Part shown: in pieces, positions 1-8,068 of the stretch
How the letters are laid out: every line of letters starts with the position of its first letter
Position numbering within the stretch: position 1 is the stretch's first letter
NCBI RefSeq assembly: GCF_030908465.1
Contig: NZ_CP133078.1
Coordinates: forward strand, 186,001-250,000
Length of the DNA: 64,000 bases
Origin: Anaerotignum sp. MB30-C6
GTDB taxonomy: Bacteria; Bacillota; Clostridia; Lachnospirales; Anaerotignaceae
Direction of reading: 5' to 3'
Translations under genes and position numbers: made by a program
The notes under the pieces: generated by a model
Seen by the model: the letters and a program-made list of their open reading frames with translations, nothing else
What the model was told of the DNA's origin: nothing
Database searches by the model: none

Positions 1-1305
1 ATTTTCTTGGTTGTACTAGGTATTATGGTATCCTTAATGAACAAAGCGGGGGGTTCTGCGGCATATGGTGCATGGGCTCGTGAAAGAATCAAAACAAGAA
101 AAGGTGCTTTATTATCTACCTTTATGTTGGGGGTTTTGGTATTCGTAGATGACTACTTTAACTGCTTAACCGTTGGTAGCGTTATGCGCCCTGTAACAGA
201 CTCCCACAAGGTATCCCGTGCTAAATTGGCTTACATTATTGATGCCACAGCAGCACCTATTTGTATAATTGCACCGATTTCTTCTTGGGCAGCAGCTGTT
301 GCAGGCGTTGTAGAAGGTGTAAATGGTTTGGATTTATTTATCCGTGCCATTCCATATAACTTCTATGCATTATTGACAATCGTTGCCATGATTACATTGA
401 CAGTTACAAACTTTGACTTTGGCCCTATGCGTTTACACGAAAAGAATGCACAGGAAAATGACGATCTTTATACAACAGACTCCAGACCTTATGCAGACGT
501 AGAAGAGGGTGCAGTAACAGGGAATGGTAAAGTTATCGACTTAATTTTACCCGTTATCGTTTTAATCGTTTGTTGTGTAACAGGTATGATTTATACAGGC
601 GGTTTCTTTGCAGGGGAATCCTTCGTAAACGCATTTGCAAATTGTGATGCTTCCGTTGGTTTGTTGTTGGGTTCTACAGCGGCATTGTTAATCACTTTCT
701 TCCTGTACATCCCTCGTCGTGTATTATCGTTCTCTGAATTTATGGCTTGTCTTCCTGATGGTTTTAAGGCTATGGTTCCTGCCATTTTGATTTTGTCCTT
801 CGCATGGACATTAAGTGGTATTACCGGTTTGTTGGGAGCAAAAGAATTCGTAGCAGGCCTTCTTGCAAACAACGTTGGTATGCTTCAAATTTTATTGCCT
901 GTCATTGTATTTGCAATTGCTGTTTTCTTGGCTTTTGCAACAGGTACTTCTTGGGGTACTTTTGGCATCCTTTTGCCTATTGTAGTTCCTATTTTGGACC
1001 CTTCAAGCGAATTGTTGATTATCACAGTAGCGGCTACTTTGGCTGGGGCTGTTTGTGGTGACCACTGCTCACCTATTTCCGATACAACAATTATGGCTTC
1101 AACGGGTGCTCAGTGTGACCATATCAACCATGTTTCCACACAGTTGCCTTATGCGCTTACGGTAGCGGTGGTTTCAGCATTAAACTACATTTTGGCAGCG
1201 GTTATTCAAAATTGGATGATTAACTTGCCAATTGCAATTGTTTCTATGATTGCAACAATCTTAATTATTAGAAATATTTATGAATCTAAAGCAAAGAAAG
1301 CATAA
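1..1305 (+). CDS. nhaC: Na+/H+ antiporter NhaC family, 5' end cut by window edge
   Basis: The reading frame is open from base 1, so the true start lies outside the window and at least 434 residues are seen. This is a very hydrophobic multi-span protein. The stretch GTSWGTFGILLPIVVPI, followed about 35 residues later by GDHCSPISDTTIMAS, is the hallmark of NhaC-type exchangers, which import protons and expel sodium across the cytoplasmic membrane. The full family length is usually somewhat more than what is visible, so only the N-terminal spans are missing. A strong hairpin terminator follows the stop, so it ends its transcription unit. Family assignment is confident; the exact substrate (Na+/H+ or an exchange such as malate/lactate) cannot be decided from sequence. 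Confidence 0.88.
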   Translation: MFLVVLGIMVSLMNKAGGSAAYGAWARERIKTRKGALLSTFMLGVLVFVDDYFNCLTVGSVMRPVTDSHKVSRAKLAYIIDATAAPICIIAPISSWAAAVAGVVEGVNGLDLFIRAIPYNFYALLTIVAMITLTVTNFDFGPMRLHEKNAQENDDLYTTDSRPYADVEEGAVTGNGKVIDLILPVIVLIVCCVTGMIYTGGFFAGESFVNAFANCDASVGLLLGSTAALLITFFLYIPRRVLSFSEFMACLPDGFKAMVPAILILSFAWTLSGITGLLGAKEFVAGLLANNVGMLQILLPVIVFAIAVFLAFATGTSWGTFGILLPIVVPILDPSSELLIITVAATLAGAVCGDHCSPISDTTIMASTGAQCDHINHVSTQLPYALTVAVVSALNYILAAVIQNWMINLPIAIVSMIATILIIRNIYESKAKKA

Positions 1306-1329
1306 CTTCATGGTATCTTTGTAAGAAAA

Positions 1330-1357
1330 AGCAGATGGCAATGCCATCTGCTTTTTT
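1330..1357 (+). terminator. Intrinsic terminator of nhaC-like gene
   Basis: A perfect 9-bp stem (GCAGATGGC / GCCATCTGC) with a three-base loop is followed by a run of six T. It lies 25 bases after the antiporter stop codon. Confidence 0.85.
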
Positions 1358-1380
1358 AATCGGAACGATAGAAAATAAAG

Positions 1381-1418
1381 AAGGACGGTATCGTGGCACT
1401 ACGCCCTATACTGTCCTT
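1381..1418 (-). terminator. Probable terminator of hemerythrin gene
   Basis: The arms AAGGAC and GTCCTT enclose further pairing (GGTA/TACT). Read on the minus strand the hairpin follows the hemerythrin stop by about a dozen bases and is followed by a T-rich stretch. The internal loop is large, so the call is moderate. Confidence 0.5.
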
Positions 1419-1430
1419 TTGTTATGTAGC

Positions 1431-1838
1431 TTATTTACCCTGCTGAAGAATATGCTTTGCAACCTTTACATCTTCTCTTTTGATATGATTGATGAGCCAG
1501 CTTCCTAATTGCATATTGATCTCTCCCACCAACTGAATGGTGGGGCCATTGGCTTTCAATCGAGTGGTAAAGTCTTCAACTACTTTAATAAATCCCTCAT
1601 GATATTTTTTGTGATTTTCAAAGTCTGGATATTTATATTTTTGCTGTAAAATCTGTTCGTGGGCAAAGTGAGTTTTGGTATACTGGTTCAAAAAATCTAC
1701 AGTATTTGCGATTTCATTTCGTCCTTTTCCAGAGGAACACGCCTCTAAAAGGTTATTAATTGCCTGAATTAATTCCTTGTGTTCTGTATCGATTTGTGCA
1801 TTTCCCGTTTCCAGGTCTTTTGTCCATGAAAAAGCCAT
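1431..1838 (-). CDS. Bacteriohemerythrin (non-haem di-iron oxygen-binding protein)
   Basis: This 135-residue single-domain protein has the complete hemerythrin ligand set in order: His20 in the DTEHKEL motif, His57 and Glu61 (HFAHE), His76 and His80 (HKKYH), and His118 with Asp123 (HIKRED). These residues bind the di-iron centre that reversibly binds O2. In anaerobes such proteins are thought to sense or scavenge oxygen; that role is inferred from the family. The length matches a stand-alone bacteriohemerythrin, with no fused signalling domain. The ATG at 1838 is preceded on the minus strand by a good GGAGGGATAG ribosome binding site. It is transcribed alone, divergently from nfo. Confidence 0.93.
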   Translation of the reverse strand: MAFSWTKDLETGNAQIDTEHKELIQAINNLLEACSSGKGRNEIANTVDFLNQYTKTHFAHEQILQQKYKYPDFENHKKYHEGFIKVVEDFTTRLKANGPTIQLVGEINMQLGSWLINHIKREDVKVAKHILQQGK

Positions 1839-2015
1839 TAGCTATCCCTCCTGTATTCATAATAGAACATTATTGCTATGTTATCTTGATAGAAATACGA
1901 GCACTATCTTTGATTTATATCCTATCACATTTAAATCCCAATGCATAGAGGTGTGAAAAATTTATGGCGGTTTTTTGAAAAATTTCCATTGAAGGACTGC
2001 TATTCAAGGGTATAC

Positions 2016-2044
2016 TTGCGAAAAAATCTCCTTTACAGTATGAT
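2016..2044 (+). promoter_or_regulatory. Candidate sigma-A promoter for nfo-ogt
   Basis: TTGCGA and TATGAT are separated by exactly 17 bases, about 145 bases before the nfo start. The rest of the 348-base gap 1839-2187 is AT-rich and shows no gene; ORFs crossing it on the minus strand have no ribosome binding site. Confidence 0.45.
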
Positions 2045-2187
2045 AAAAAACAAAGGTAGGCAAAATAGCAGTGGAACTTAAAAAGTATGTGTTTCATGGT
2101 ATATTTATAGATGACAGTTGCTGTTCTGTGTACAGGAGAAAGTATTTGTAGGATAAAAGCATTGTTTAATATATAGGAGGTATAAAT

Positions 2188-3024
2188 ATGTTTTGGATAG
2201 GTTGTCATTTGTCGGCGTCGAAAGGATATCTTGCTATGGGGAAAGAGGCAGAGAAGATTGGAGCCAATGTGTTCCAATTTTTTACTCGGAACCCAAGGGG
2301 TGGTAATGTAAAGGCCTTGGATAAAGGGGATATTGATGCTTATATTGCCTTTGCTCAACAGCGTGGTTTTGGGACTTTATTGGCCCACGCCCCTTATACC
2401 ATGAATGCTTGCTCGGCTGATGAAGGGCTTAGAGGATTTGCCCTACGTATGATGGAGGAGGATTTAGAACGACTGGAATTGCTACCCCACGTGTTGTATA
2501 ACTTCCATCCTGGCAGTCATGTAAAGCAAGGTGTAGAAGCAGGGGTGGGTATGATTACAGATATGTTGAATGAAGTTTTAGAAAAAGGTGGCAAAACTCC
2601 CATTTTATTAGAGACCATGGCAGGCAAAGGCAGTGAAGTGGGACGGAGTTTTGAGGAAATCCGCCAAATTATAGATGGGGTGGGAGGGCATGAACGTATG
2701 GGCGTATGTCTGGACACTTGCCATGTTTATGATGGTGGGTATGATATTGTTGAGAACTTAGATGGTGTTCTGGACGAATTTGACCAAATCATTGGTTTGA
2801 AAAGGCTGAAAGCCATTCACCTAAATGATAGCAAAAACCCCATGGGCAGCCACAAAGATCGCCATGAAAAGATTGGTGAGGGCACTTTGGGCTTAGAGGG
2901 AATCACAAGAATCATAAATCATCCCAAGTTGGTTCATTTGCCCTTTTACTTGGAAACACCCAATGAGCTGGATGGATATGCAAAGGAAATTGCACTGTTA
3001 AAAGAACTCAGAAAAGAGGGGTAA
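2188..3024 (+). CDS. nfo: Deoxyribonuclease IV (AP endonuclease, endonuclease IV)
   Basis: This 278-residue TIM-barrel enzyme cleaves DNA 5' to abasic sites in base excision repair. The conserved metal-binding segments of the family are all visible in order: [46 protein letters not shown] and YLETP, which supply the His, Glu and Asp ligands of the tri-zinc centre. Length is typical for the family (about 280). The ATG is placed 6 bases after a perfect AGGAGG. It is followed after two bases by the alkyltransferase gene ogt, so the two DNA-repair genes form an operon. Confidence 0.95.
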   Translation: MFWIGCHLSASKGYLAMGKEAEKIGANVFQFFTRNPRGGNVKALDKGDIDAYIAFAQQRGFGTLLAHAPYTMNACSADEGLRGFALRMMEEDLERLELLPHVLYNFHPGSHVKQGVEAGVGMITDMLNEVLEKGGKTPILLETMAGKGSEVGRSFEEIRQIIDGVGGHERMGVCLDTCHVYDGGYDIVENLDGVLDEFDQIIGLKRLKAIHLNDSKNPMGSHKDRHEKIGEGTLGLEGITRIINHPKLVHLPFYLETPNELDGYAKEIALLKELRKEG

Positions 3025-3026
3025 GA

Positions 3027-3494
3027 TTGGAGAAAATATATTTTTATCACAGCCCAATAGGCGTTCTGGTTTTGGGGGAGGAGGATGGCCACCTTACCCG
3101 ACTTACTTATCAGGAGGAAATAACGACGCCTCATGTAATGGAAAAAACGCCTTTGCTGGACCAGGCGGAGCGGCAGCTAATGGAATACTTCCAAGGGGAG
3201 AGAACGGATTTTGAACTACCTTTAATTCCCAAGGGGACGGCGTTTCAAAAGATGGTATGGCAGGCGCTTCAGGAGATACCTTATGGAGCCACAGTTTCCT
3301 ATGGGGAGATTGCAAAGAAAATTGGCAACCCCAAGGGGGCACGGGCAGTTGGAATGGCGAACAATAAAAACCCCATATCCATCATCATCCCTTGCCATAG
3401 GGTTGTTGGAGCAGATGGAAAGCTGGTTGGCTATGGCGGTGGGCTAGAAAAGAAAATACTTCTATTAGAGCTTGAGGTAAAGGGGAAGAAATAA
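3027..3494 (+). CDS. ogt: Methylated-DNA--protein-cysteine methyltransferase
   Basis: This 155-residue protein removes methyl groups from O6-methylguanine by transfer to its own cysteine in a suicidal repair reaction. The active-site motif IPCHRV is present, with Cys123 as acceptor, preceded by the helix-turn-helix-like DNA-binding region (SYGEIAKKIGNPKGARAVG). Length fits the Ogt/MGMT class without an Ada N-terminal domain. The start is TTG at 3027, two bases after the nfo stop, with AAGAGGGG inside the end of nfo as ribosome binding site. It is translationally coupled to nfo and terminated by the hairpin that follows. Confidence 0.93.
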   Translation: MEKIYFYHSPIGVLVLGEEDGHLTRLTYQEEITTPHVMEKTPLLDQAERQLMEYFQGERTDFELPLIPKGTAFQKMVWQALQEIPYGATVSYGEIAKKIGNPKGARAVGMANNKNPISIIIPCHRVVGADGKLVGYGGGLEKKILLLELEVKGKK

Positions 3495-3495
3495 A

Positions 3496-3540
3496 AAAGC
3501 TGTTGGTCAGGGGGAGCCTGCCAACAGCTTTTATTTTTTA
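3496..3540 (+). terminator. Intrinsic terminator of nfo-ogt
   Basis: The stem AAAAGCTGTTGG / CCAACAGCTTTT encloses a 14-base loop and is followed by a T-rich tail. It can also serve the minus-strand gene folT that ends at 3560. Confidence 0.8.
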
Positions 3541-3559
3541 TTTTGCTTTCAGAAAGAAT

Positions 3560-4072
3560 TTAAACTTTTTGAAACTTGTAAATTTGTGGTGCATATCCTA
3601 CCAAAATACGGATAACAATAATTTCGACTACGCTCATCAAAGATACCTGCATGATACGTGTAGGGAGCAATGCCCAAAAAGGTGTACCATACAACATAGA
3701 AATCCATAGGGTATTCATAAGTAGTGAGCCAACAATCTGAGTGATGAGTGCTACCATAATGATATTTTTCATATCAGCCTTTTTGTAAAGAAAAAAGCCG
3801 TACAATAAACCGTTTAAAAGGGCAGTTAGGGTAAAGCCAGGGAAAAATTGCCCCAGTGGGAACAAAAGTGCTCCAAGAAAATCCGCCACTGCGGCAACGA
3901 TGGCAGCGGGTACAGGCCCGAAAAGAATGCCTGCCAACGCCACAGGCACAAAGGCAAAACCGATTTTCAAGTTCCAAGCGGCAATGGAAAGAAAGCGAGA
4001 TAAAATGATGGAGATTGCGATTAATAGAGCCATAATTACTAGGCGATGGGTGTTAGAAATTTTTTGTTGCAT
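3560..4072 (-). CDS. folT: Folate-specific ECF transporter S component (FolT family)
   Basis: This 170-residue membrane protein has about six hydrophobic spans and resembles vitamin-binding S components of energy-coupling factor transporters (segments ILSRFLSI, FVPVALAGILFGPVPAAIVA and ADFLGALLFP are typical). S components capture the vitamin and share a common EcfA/A'/T module, which is not in this window. The folate assignment is strengthened independently by the tetrahydrofolate riboswitch in its leader, so expression should fall when reduced folate is abundant. The ATG at 4072 follows AAGGAGGG on the minus strand. A hairpin with GGGGTTTTT / AAAAACCCC arms (4101-4127) sits just before the ribosome binding site. 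Confidence 0.88.
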   Translation of the reverse strand: MQQKISNTHRLVIMALLIAISIILSRFLSIAAWNLKIGFAFVPVALAGILFGPVPAAIVAAVADFLGALLFPLGQFFPGFTLTALLNGLLYGFFLYKKADMKNIIMVALITQIVGSLLMNTLWISMLYGTPFWALLPTRIMQVSLMSVVEIIVIRILVGYAPQIYKFQKV

Positions 4073-4226
4073 GAAAAAGCCCTCCTTAATTTTTGGTTGC
4101 GGGGTTTTTCAGAAATAAAAAAACCCCTTCATTATCATTGGAAAATCCCAAATACCCCATACAGAACACGAACGTATTCTGGGGGTTGCTGTGATAATAA
4201 AGAGGTAATAGTATCTTCTTTATTTG

Positions 4227-4325
4227 ACAGCGGGATGCGGGTTCTGTACCGCAAGGAATTACCCTTTTCGTTCTTGTGGCAACTCCCCGTCCACAAGACA
4301 CTTAACGCACAAAGCCCTACTCTGT
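4227..4325 (-). promoter_or_regulatory. Tetrahydrofolate (THF) riboswitch aptamer
   Basis: On the minus strand the leader of folT contains GUGCGUUAAGUGU, then a hairpin with arms CUUGUGG / CCACAAG followed by ACGAA, and ends with GCGGU and CCCGCAUCCCGCUG. These blocks, in this order and spacing, match the conserved core of the THF-I riboswitch. The closing P1 helix is ACAG / CUGU. Between aptamer and start lie two further hairpins: a long one around 4150-4185 (CAGAATACG / CGTGTTCTG with CCCC/GGGG) and the one at 4101-4127. One of these probably acts as the expression platform. Which one, and whether control is by termination or translation, is not clear. Confidence 0.85.
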
Positions 4326-4352
4326 ATTTGCAATGGTTGCCCATGCAGACTT

Positions 4353-4381
4353 ATTGTACCACCCTTTTTTTCCTAGGTAAA
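4353..4381 (-). promoter_or_regulatory. Candidate promoter of folT riboswitch transcript
   Basis: On the minus strand TTTACC and TACAAT are separated by 17 bases. The -10 lies about 28 bases before the first base of the THF aptamer, so the aptamer would sit close to the 5' end of the RNA. Confidence 0.45.
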
Positions 4382-4390
4382 TAGGCTTTT

Positions 4391-4963
4391 TTACAGAACA
4401 AAAGCTCGTATAAAGCTATGTTTTGAGTCAAAAGTACCTGCCAATAAAACTTTGCCCATATCCATGCCAAACTCTTTTGTGAGTTTTACAAAAAGTCGGT
4501 CACTTTCCATAAAGCCGCCGTTAGAAAAGCAAAAGCACATAGCAAAGGCATCCTTGGGAATTTGGCCAAACTGATCTTCTGGGATGGCGACAATTTTCCG
4601 CCCCTTTTCTTCGGAAAGCTTTTCCTTAAGCTCAGAAAGTTCGAAGTCTAGATGTAAAAAACCCTGGGAAGCATAGTAAATGGCAGTGATAAAATCCGCT
4701 AAATCTGAGTCCTCTTGAAAAGGTAAGGTGTTTGCTGTTGGACGGGGAAAGTCCCCAACGGTGCAAACAAACCAAGGGGCTTCTCCAGCGGAGAAGGAAG
4801 GTGCATATAGTTTTTTTGTTAACAAACTCGTATCGTTTACTGCAAACACCAAAGTATTTCCAGTAATATTAGAGACAATGGGTAACTTTCTTTGTTTTAA
4901 CAGAGAGATCAGATGGTCGGATGCGCCCACAAGGCGAATGCCGTCTGTATGAAAACCGAGCAT
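4391..4963 (-). CDS. Hypothetical protein, 190 residues
   Basis: I do not recognise this protein. It is soluble-looking, with no signal peptide or membrane span, and mixed alpha/beta composition (alternating segments such as LPIVSNITGNTLVFAVND and KIVAIPEDQFG). Two nearby cysteines (CFCFSNGG) and a conserved-looking GTFDSKHSF end are visible. The ATG at 4963 follows AAGGAGGG with good spacing, which is almost the same leader as that of folT. It lies directly upstream of the folT riboswitch transcript on the same strand, but a separate promoter candidate lies between them, so co-regulation is uncertain. Coding status is supported by ribosome binding site, length and absence of a better frame. 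Confidence 0.7.
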   Translation of the reverse strand: MLGFHTDGIRLVGASDHLISLLKQRKLPIVSNITGNTLVFAVNDTSLLTKKLYAPSFSAGEAPWFVCTVGDFPRPTANTLPFQEDSDLADFITAIYYASQGFLHLDFELSELKEKLSEEKGRKIVAIPEDQFGQIPKDAFAMCFCFSNGGFMESDRLFVKLTKEFGMDMGKVLLAGTFDSKHSFIRAFVL

Positions 4964-5073
4964 AAAAAGCCCTCCTTTTTTGTTTAATTTATGTATGTTC
5001 TATTGTAATATAGAGTGAAGAAAATGAAAAGACTGTTTTTAAACAGGAAAAACGCTAAAAAAATGGAAAAATA

Positions 5074-5103
5074 TTGACAGTCTATTTGGAAAATTGTTAT
5101 AAT
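5074..5103 (+). promoter_or_regulatory. Sigma-A promoter of sufC-sufB
   Basis: Perfect TTGACA and TATAAT hexamers are separated by 18 bases, about 70 bases before the sufC start. This is one of the clearest promoters in the window. Confidence 0.8.
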
Positions 5104-5171
5104 TTAGGATAGCTTTCTATGGCATTTTGCGAAAGATAAAGGCGAAAGTCTTTGAAATGGAGGATTGGGAA

Positions 5172-5897
5172 ATGTTAGAATTAAAAAACGTCTCTTTTTC
5201 AGCCGATGGAAAAGAGATATTGAAAAATATCAGCCTGGTTATTGAGGATGAAAGATTTGTGGTAATTACAGGCCCCAATGGTGGTGGGAAATCCACCTTG
5301 GCAAAAATCATTGCAGGGATTGAAAAACCCGATAGCGGGCAAATTTTGTTGGATGGACAGGATATTACCAATTGGAGCATTACCGAGCGTGCCAATGCAG
5401 GCGTAAGCTTTGCCTTTCAACAGCCCGTACGCTTTAAGGGTGTTACTGTAAAGGATTTAATTACCCTTGCCAGCGGCAAAGATTTAAGCACAGCCGCAGC
5501 GTGCGAATATTTGGCAGAAGTTGGCCTTTGTGCCAAGGACTATATTGACCGTGAGGTAAATAGCAGTCTTTCTGGCGGGGAATTAAAACGTATTGAGATT
5601 GCAACGGTTATGGCGAGAAAAACAAAGGTTACTTTATTTGATGAACCAGAGGCAGGCATTGACTTATGGAGCTTTAAAAACTTAATTGATGTTTTTGAGA
5701 AAATGCATGGGGAAATCAAAGGCTCTATTTTGATTATTTCCCATCAGGAACGAATTTTAAATATTGCCGATCAGGTTGTAGTTATCAGTGGTGGACAAGT
5801 AGCACAGGTTGGCACAAAAGAGGAAGTTTTGCCCGGATTATTTGGCGTGGAATCCGGTTGCAGATATTTTAAGGAGGCACAGCACCATGTTGAATGA
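5172..5897 (+). CDS. sufC: SufC-type Fe-S cluster assembly ATPase
   Basis: This 241-residue soluble ABC ATPase supplies ATP-driven conformational change to the SufB scaffold during Fe-S cluster assembly. Walker A (GPNGGGKST) lies at about residues 34-42, followed by the Q-loop (FAFQQPVRFKG), signature LSGGELKRIEIA, Walker B TLFDEPEAGID and the H-loop IISHQER. The EPEAGID variant is typical of SufC rather than of transporter ATPases. The start is the ATG at 5172 with GGAGG at correct spacing; an upstream in-frame extension has no ribosome binding site. It overlaps sufB by 11 bases. No sufS, sufU or sufD follows, so this is the two-gene minimal (SmsCB-like) form. Confidence 0.9.
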   Translation: MLELKNVSFSADGKEILKNISLVIEDERFVVITGPNGGGKSTLAKIIAGIEKPDSGQILLDGQDITNWSITERANAGVSFAFQQPVRFKGVTVKDLITLASGKDLSTAAACEYLAEVGLCAKDYIDREVNSSLSGGELKRIEIATVMARKTKVTLFDEPEAGIDLWSFKNLIDVFEKMHGEIKGSILIISHQERILNIADQVVVISGGQVAQVGTKEEVLPGLFGVESGCRYFKEAQHHVE

Positions 5898-6810
5898 TGT
5901 TATCAAAAACTTGCTTGCTGAAGTAGCGGGAATTGGCAATATCCCTACTGCGGGGGCATTTAATATTCGTAGCAACGGCAAAAGTGCAGGAAGAAACTCC
6001 ACTGAAACCATTCAGATTGTTTCTAAAGAAGATGGTTCTGGTATAGACATCATTATTAAGCCTGGCACAAAGAATGAAAGTGTACACATTCCCGCTTTGA
6101 TTTCTGAAACGGATATGCATGATTTGGTTTATAACGATTTTCACATCGGCGAGGATGCAGACGTAACCATTGTTGCTGGATGTGGTATCCACAACTGCGG
6201 TAGTGGCGTTTCTCAGCATGATGGGATTCATCGTTTCTTTGTTGGCAAAAATGCAAGGATTAAATATGTGGAAAAGCATATTGGCGAAGGGGAGGGGGGC
6301 GGTCAGAATATAATTAACCCCCAAACTCATATTATTGCAGAGGAAAACAGTTTTATTGAGATGGATACAGTTCAGTTAAAGGGTGTTGACTCTACAAAGC
6401 GAATCTCTAGTGCAAAATTAGCGGCAGGAGCTACGGTTGTAATCAAAGAAAAAATTATGACCCACGGTCAGCAGTATGCAGAAACATCCTTTGACGTGGA
6501 TTTAGATGGCGAAGGTTGCAGTGCAAAGCTCATTTCCCGTTCTGTTGCCAGAGACAGTTCTAGACAGCTGTTCCGCTCTAAACTTTGCGGAAACAAGGCT
6601 TGTTATGGTCATTCTGAATGCGATGCCATTATTATGGATAACGGCATTGTGGCGGCAGAGCCTGAAATTATTGCAAATGACGTGGATGCAACGTTAATTC
6701 ATGAGGCGGCCATCGGCAAAATCGCCGGGGATCAGCTGACAAAGCTGATGACATTAGGCCTAACAGAGAAACAGGCGGAGTCTCAAATTATTAACGGATT
6801 CCTAAAATAA
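5887..6810 (+). CDS. sufB: SufB/SufD-family Fe-S scaffold protein
   Basis: This 307-residue protein belongs to the SufB/SufD beta-helix family and forms the scaffold on which Fe-S clusters are built with SufC. Typical C-terminal features are present: SRSVARDSSRQLFRSKLCGN, then GHSECDAIIMD, and the EAAIGKIAGDQLTKLMTLGL block. It is shorter than classical SufB (about 465) and lacks most of the N-terminal region, as in the minimal SufBC (SMS) systems of anaerobes and archaea. The ATG at 5887 has AAGGAGG 9 bases upstream and lies inside the sufC end, which suggests translational coupling. It probably works only with the preceding SufC. Confidence 0.88.
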   Translation: MLNDVIKNLLAEVAGIGNIPTAGAFNIRSNGKSAGRNSTETIQIVSKEDGSGIDIIIKPGTKNESVHIPALISETDMHDLVYNDFHIGEDADVTIVAGCGIHNCGSGVSQHDGIHRFFVGKNARIKYVEKHIGEGEGGGQNIINPQTHIIAEENSFIEMDTVQLKGVDSTKRISSAKLAAGATVVIKEKIMTHGQQYAETSFDVDLDGEGCSAKLISRSVARDSSRQLFRSKLCGNKACYGHSECDAIIMDNGIVAAEPEIIANDVDATLIHEAAIGKIAGDQLTKLMTLGLTEKQAESQIINGFLK

Positions 6811-6835
6811 ATAACGTCCCAAAGGAGATGGCTAT

Positions 6836-7360
6836 GTGAGCGGTACGGTAAGAAAAGAAATTATCAGTTGGATAAAAACAATCCTTTTGGCTGTGGTATT
6901 GGCAGGATTGGTGAACACATTTTTAATTGTGAACGCACAAGTTCCCACAGGCTCTATGGAAAACACCATTATGACTGGGGACCGTATTTTGGCTCTTCGT
7001 ACGTCATATTGGTTTGATGAACCACAGCGTGGGGATGTTGCTGTATTCCGTTACCCTGATGATCCCGAGGGTAAAACCCTTTATGTAAAGCGTATCATCG
7101 GTGTGGGTGGCGATGTTGTAGAAGTGAAGGATGGAGCCGTTTATATTAACGGTGAGGTTCAGGATGAGCCTTATATAAAAGAAATTACTCAGGGGGATTT
7201 CGGTCCCTATGAAGTGCCAGTAGGCACGTACTTCATGATGGGGGATAACCGAAACAGATCTTTGGATTCCCGCTATTGGGAAAATCAGTTTGTAGATCCA
7301 GATGCAATTTTAGGCAAGGTTGTATTGCGTTACTTTAAGGGATTCAAATGGATTTCATAA
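6836..7360 (+). CDS. lepB: Signal peptidase I
   Basis: This 174-residue type I signal peptidase removes signal peptides from secreted proteins at the outer face of the membrane. One N-terminal span (about residues 12-33) precedes the catalytic Ser40 in PTGSMENTI; the general base is Lys85 in YVKRIIG. The GDNRNRSLDSRYW motif near the C-terminus completes the family set. Length fits the short Gram-positive Sip type. The start is GTG at 6836, with AAAGGAG 9 bases upstream; the ATG two bases earlier runs straight into a stop. It follows sufB by 25 bases and is probably in the same operon. Confidence 0.93.
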   Translation: MSGTVRKEIISWIKTILLAVVLAGLVNTFLIVNAQVPTGSMENTIMTGDRILALRTSYWFDEPQRGDVAVFRYPDDPEGKTLYVKRIIGVGGDVVEVKDGAVYINGEVQDEPYIKEITQGDFGPYEVPVGTYFMMGDNRNRSLDSRYWENQFVDPDAILGKVVLRYFKGFKWIS

Positions 7361-7375
7361 TAGGAGGGTAAGCCT

Positions 7376-7756
7376 ATGAACAAAAAGGACAAACTACTTT
7401 TAGTCTTTCTTGGTTTTTGCGTGGTCGTTGCTTTCGTTGGCGGCCAAGTTTTAAACAGTAGAAAAGCATTTACTACAGAAAAGTGGGTAAACTATGAGGG
7501 AAACAGTCGACAAGCCATTGTAAAAGACTTCTTGGATCGTAACATTATTGAGGGTCTTTCAGAGGAGGAATTGGTTGGATACCTTGGAGAGCCAAATGAA
7601 AAAAGGGAAGAAGCCTTGTTATACTATTTAGGTACACCGAAAGGATTTTTTGGCATCAATAAAGATGGCGAGGAAGAGTATCTAATTTTTCATTTCGAAG
7701 ACGGTAAGGCCAAAGGCTTTAAAAGGGTCCCTGGGTCTGCTTTGGAATTAGAATAG
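7376..7756 (+). CDS. Small membrane-anchored protein of unknown function
   Basis: This 126-residue protein has a single N-terminal hydrophobic segment (LLLVFLGFCVVVAFVGG, residues about 8-24) without a lipobox cysteine, so it is probably anchored with its body outside the cell. The body contains LSEEELVGYLGEPNEK, a pattern resembling SmpA/BamE-like small extracytoplasmic domains in which a short helix-turn region is followed by a small sheet (YLIFHFEDGKAKGF). That resemblance is only suggestive. An AGGAGGG ribosome binding site precedes the ATG. It follows lepB by 15 bases and is followed by a zinc-ribbon gene, so it belongs to the sufC-lepB run. Confidence 0.75.
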   Translation: MNKKDKLLLVFLGFCVVVAFVGGQVLNSRKAFTTEKWVNYEGNSRQAIVKDFLDRNIIEGLSEEELVGYLGEPNEKREEALLYYLGTPKGFFGINKDGEEEYLIFHFEDGKAKGFKRVPGSALELE

Positions 7757-7767
7757 GAGATGATGGT

Positions 7768-7971
7768 ATGAAATGCCCTTTTTGTGGTGAAGAAATGACA
7801 GAAGGCTATGTGGAATCGGGAAGATACTTCATGTGGAAAGGGAAAGATGAAAGAGGGAAAAAGCAAGAATATCTATTGGCCAAAAGCTATATGGGTGGCG
7901 CTAAACTAATGGGAAAAATTTGCCCATTTTGCCGCAAACTGGTTTTGGATATTCCTGAAAGCCAGTTTTAA
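7768..7971 (+). CDS. Small zinc-ribbon protein (DUF6487-like)
   Basis: This 67-residue protein has two CPxC knuckles, MKCPFCGEEM at the N-terminus and KICPFCRKLV near the C-terminus, which together would bind one zinc ion. The layout matches the small family now called DUF6487. No function is known. It starts 11 bases after the previous gene with AGGAGATGATGG as ribosome binding site and is probably cotranscribed with it. Confidence 0.78.
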   Translation: MKCPFCGEEMTEGYVESGRYFMWKGKDERGKKQEYLLAKSYMGGAKLMGKICPFCRKLVLDIPESQF

Positions 7972-8068
7972 GAAATTTCCAGTTGTTTTTAGAAACAATA
8001 TCGCTGAAAATTCTTTTTTGTGGCAGGATACATAACATAAACTAAATTTTTCAAAGGAGGAATAAAAC

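Noticed and set aside
1915-2358. 147-residue minus-strand ORF overlapping the nfo start
   Set aside because: It overlaps the well-supported nfo 5' end, lacks a ribosome binding site and has no recognisable composition.
5869-6330. 153-residue minus-strand ORF inside sufB
   Set aside because: It is antisense to a clear SufB-family gene and has no ribosome binding site.
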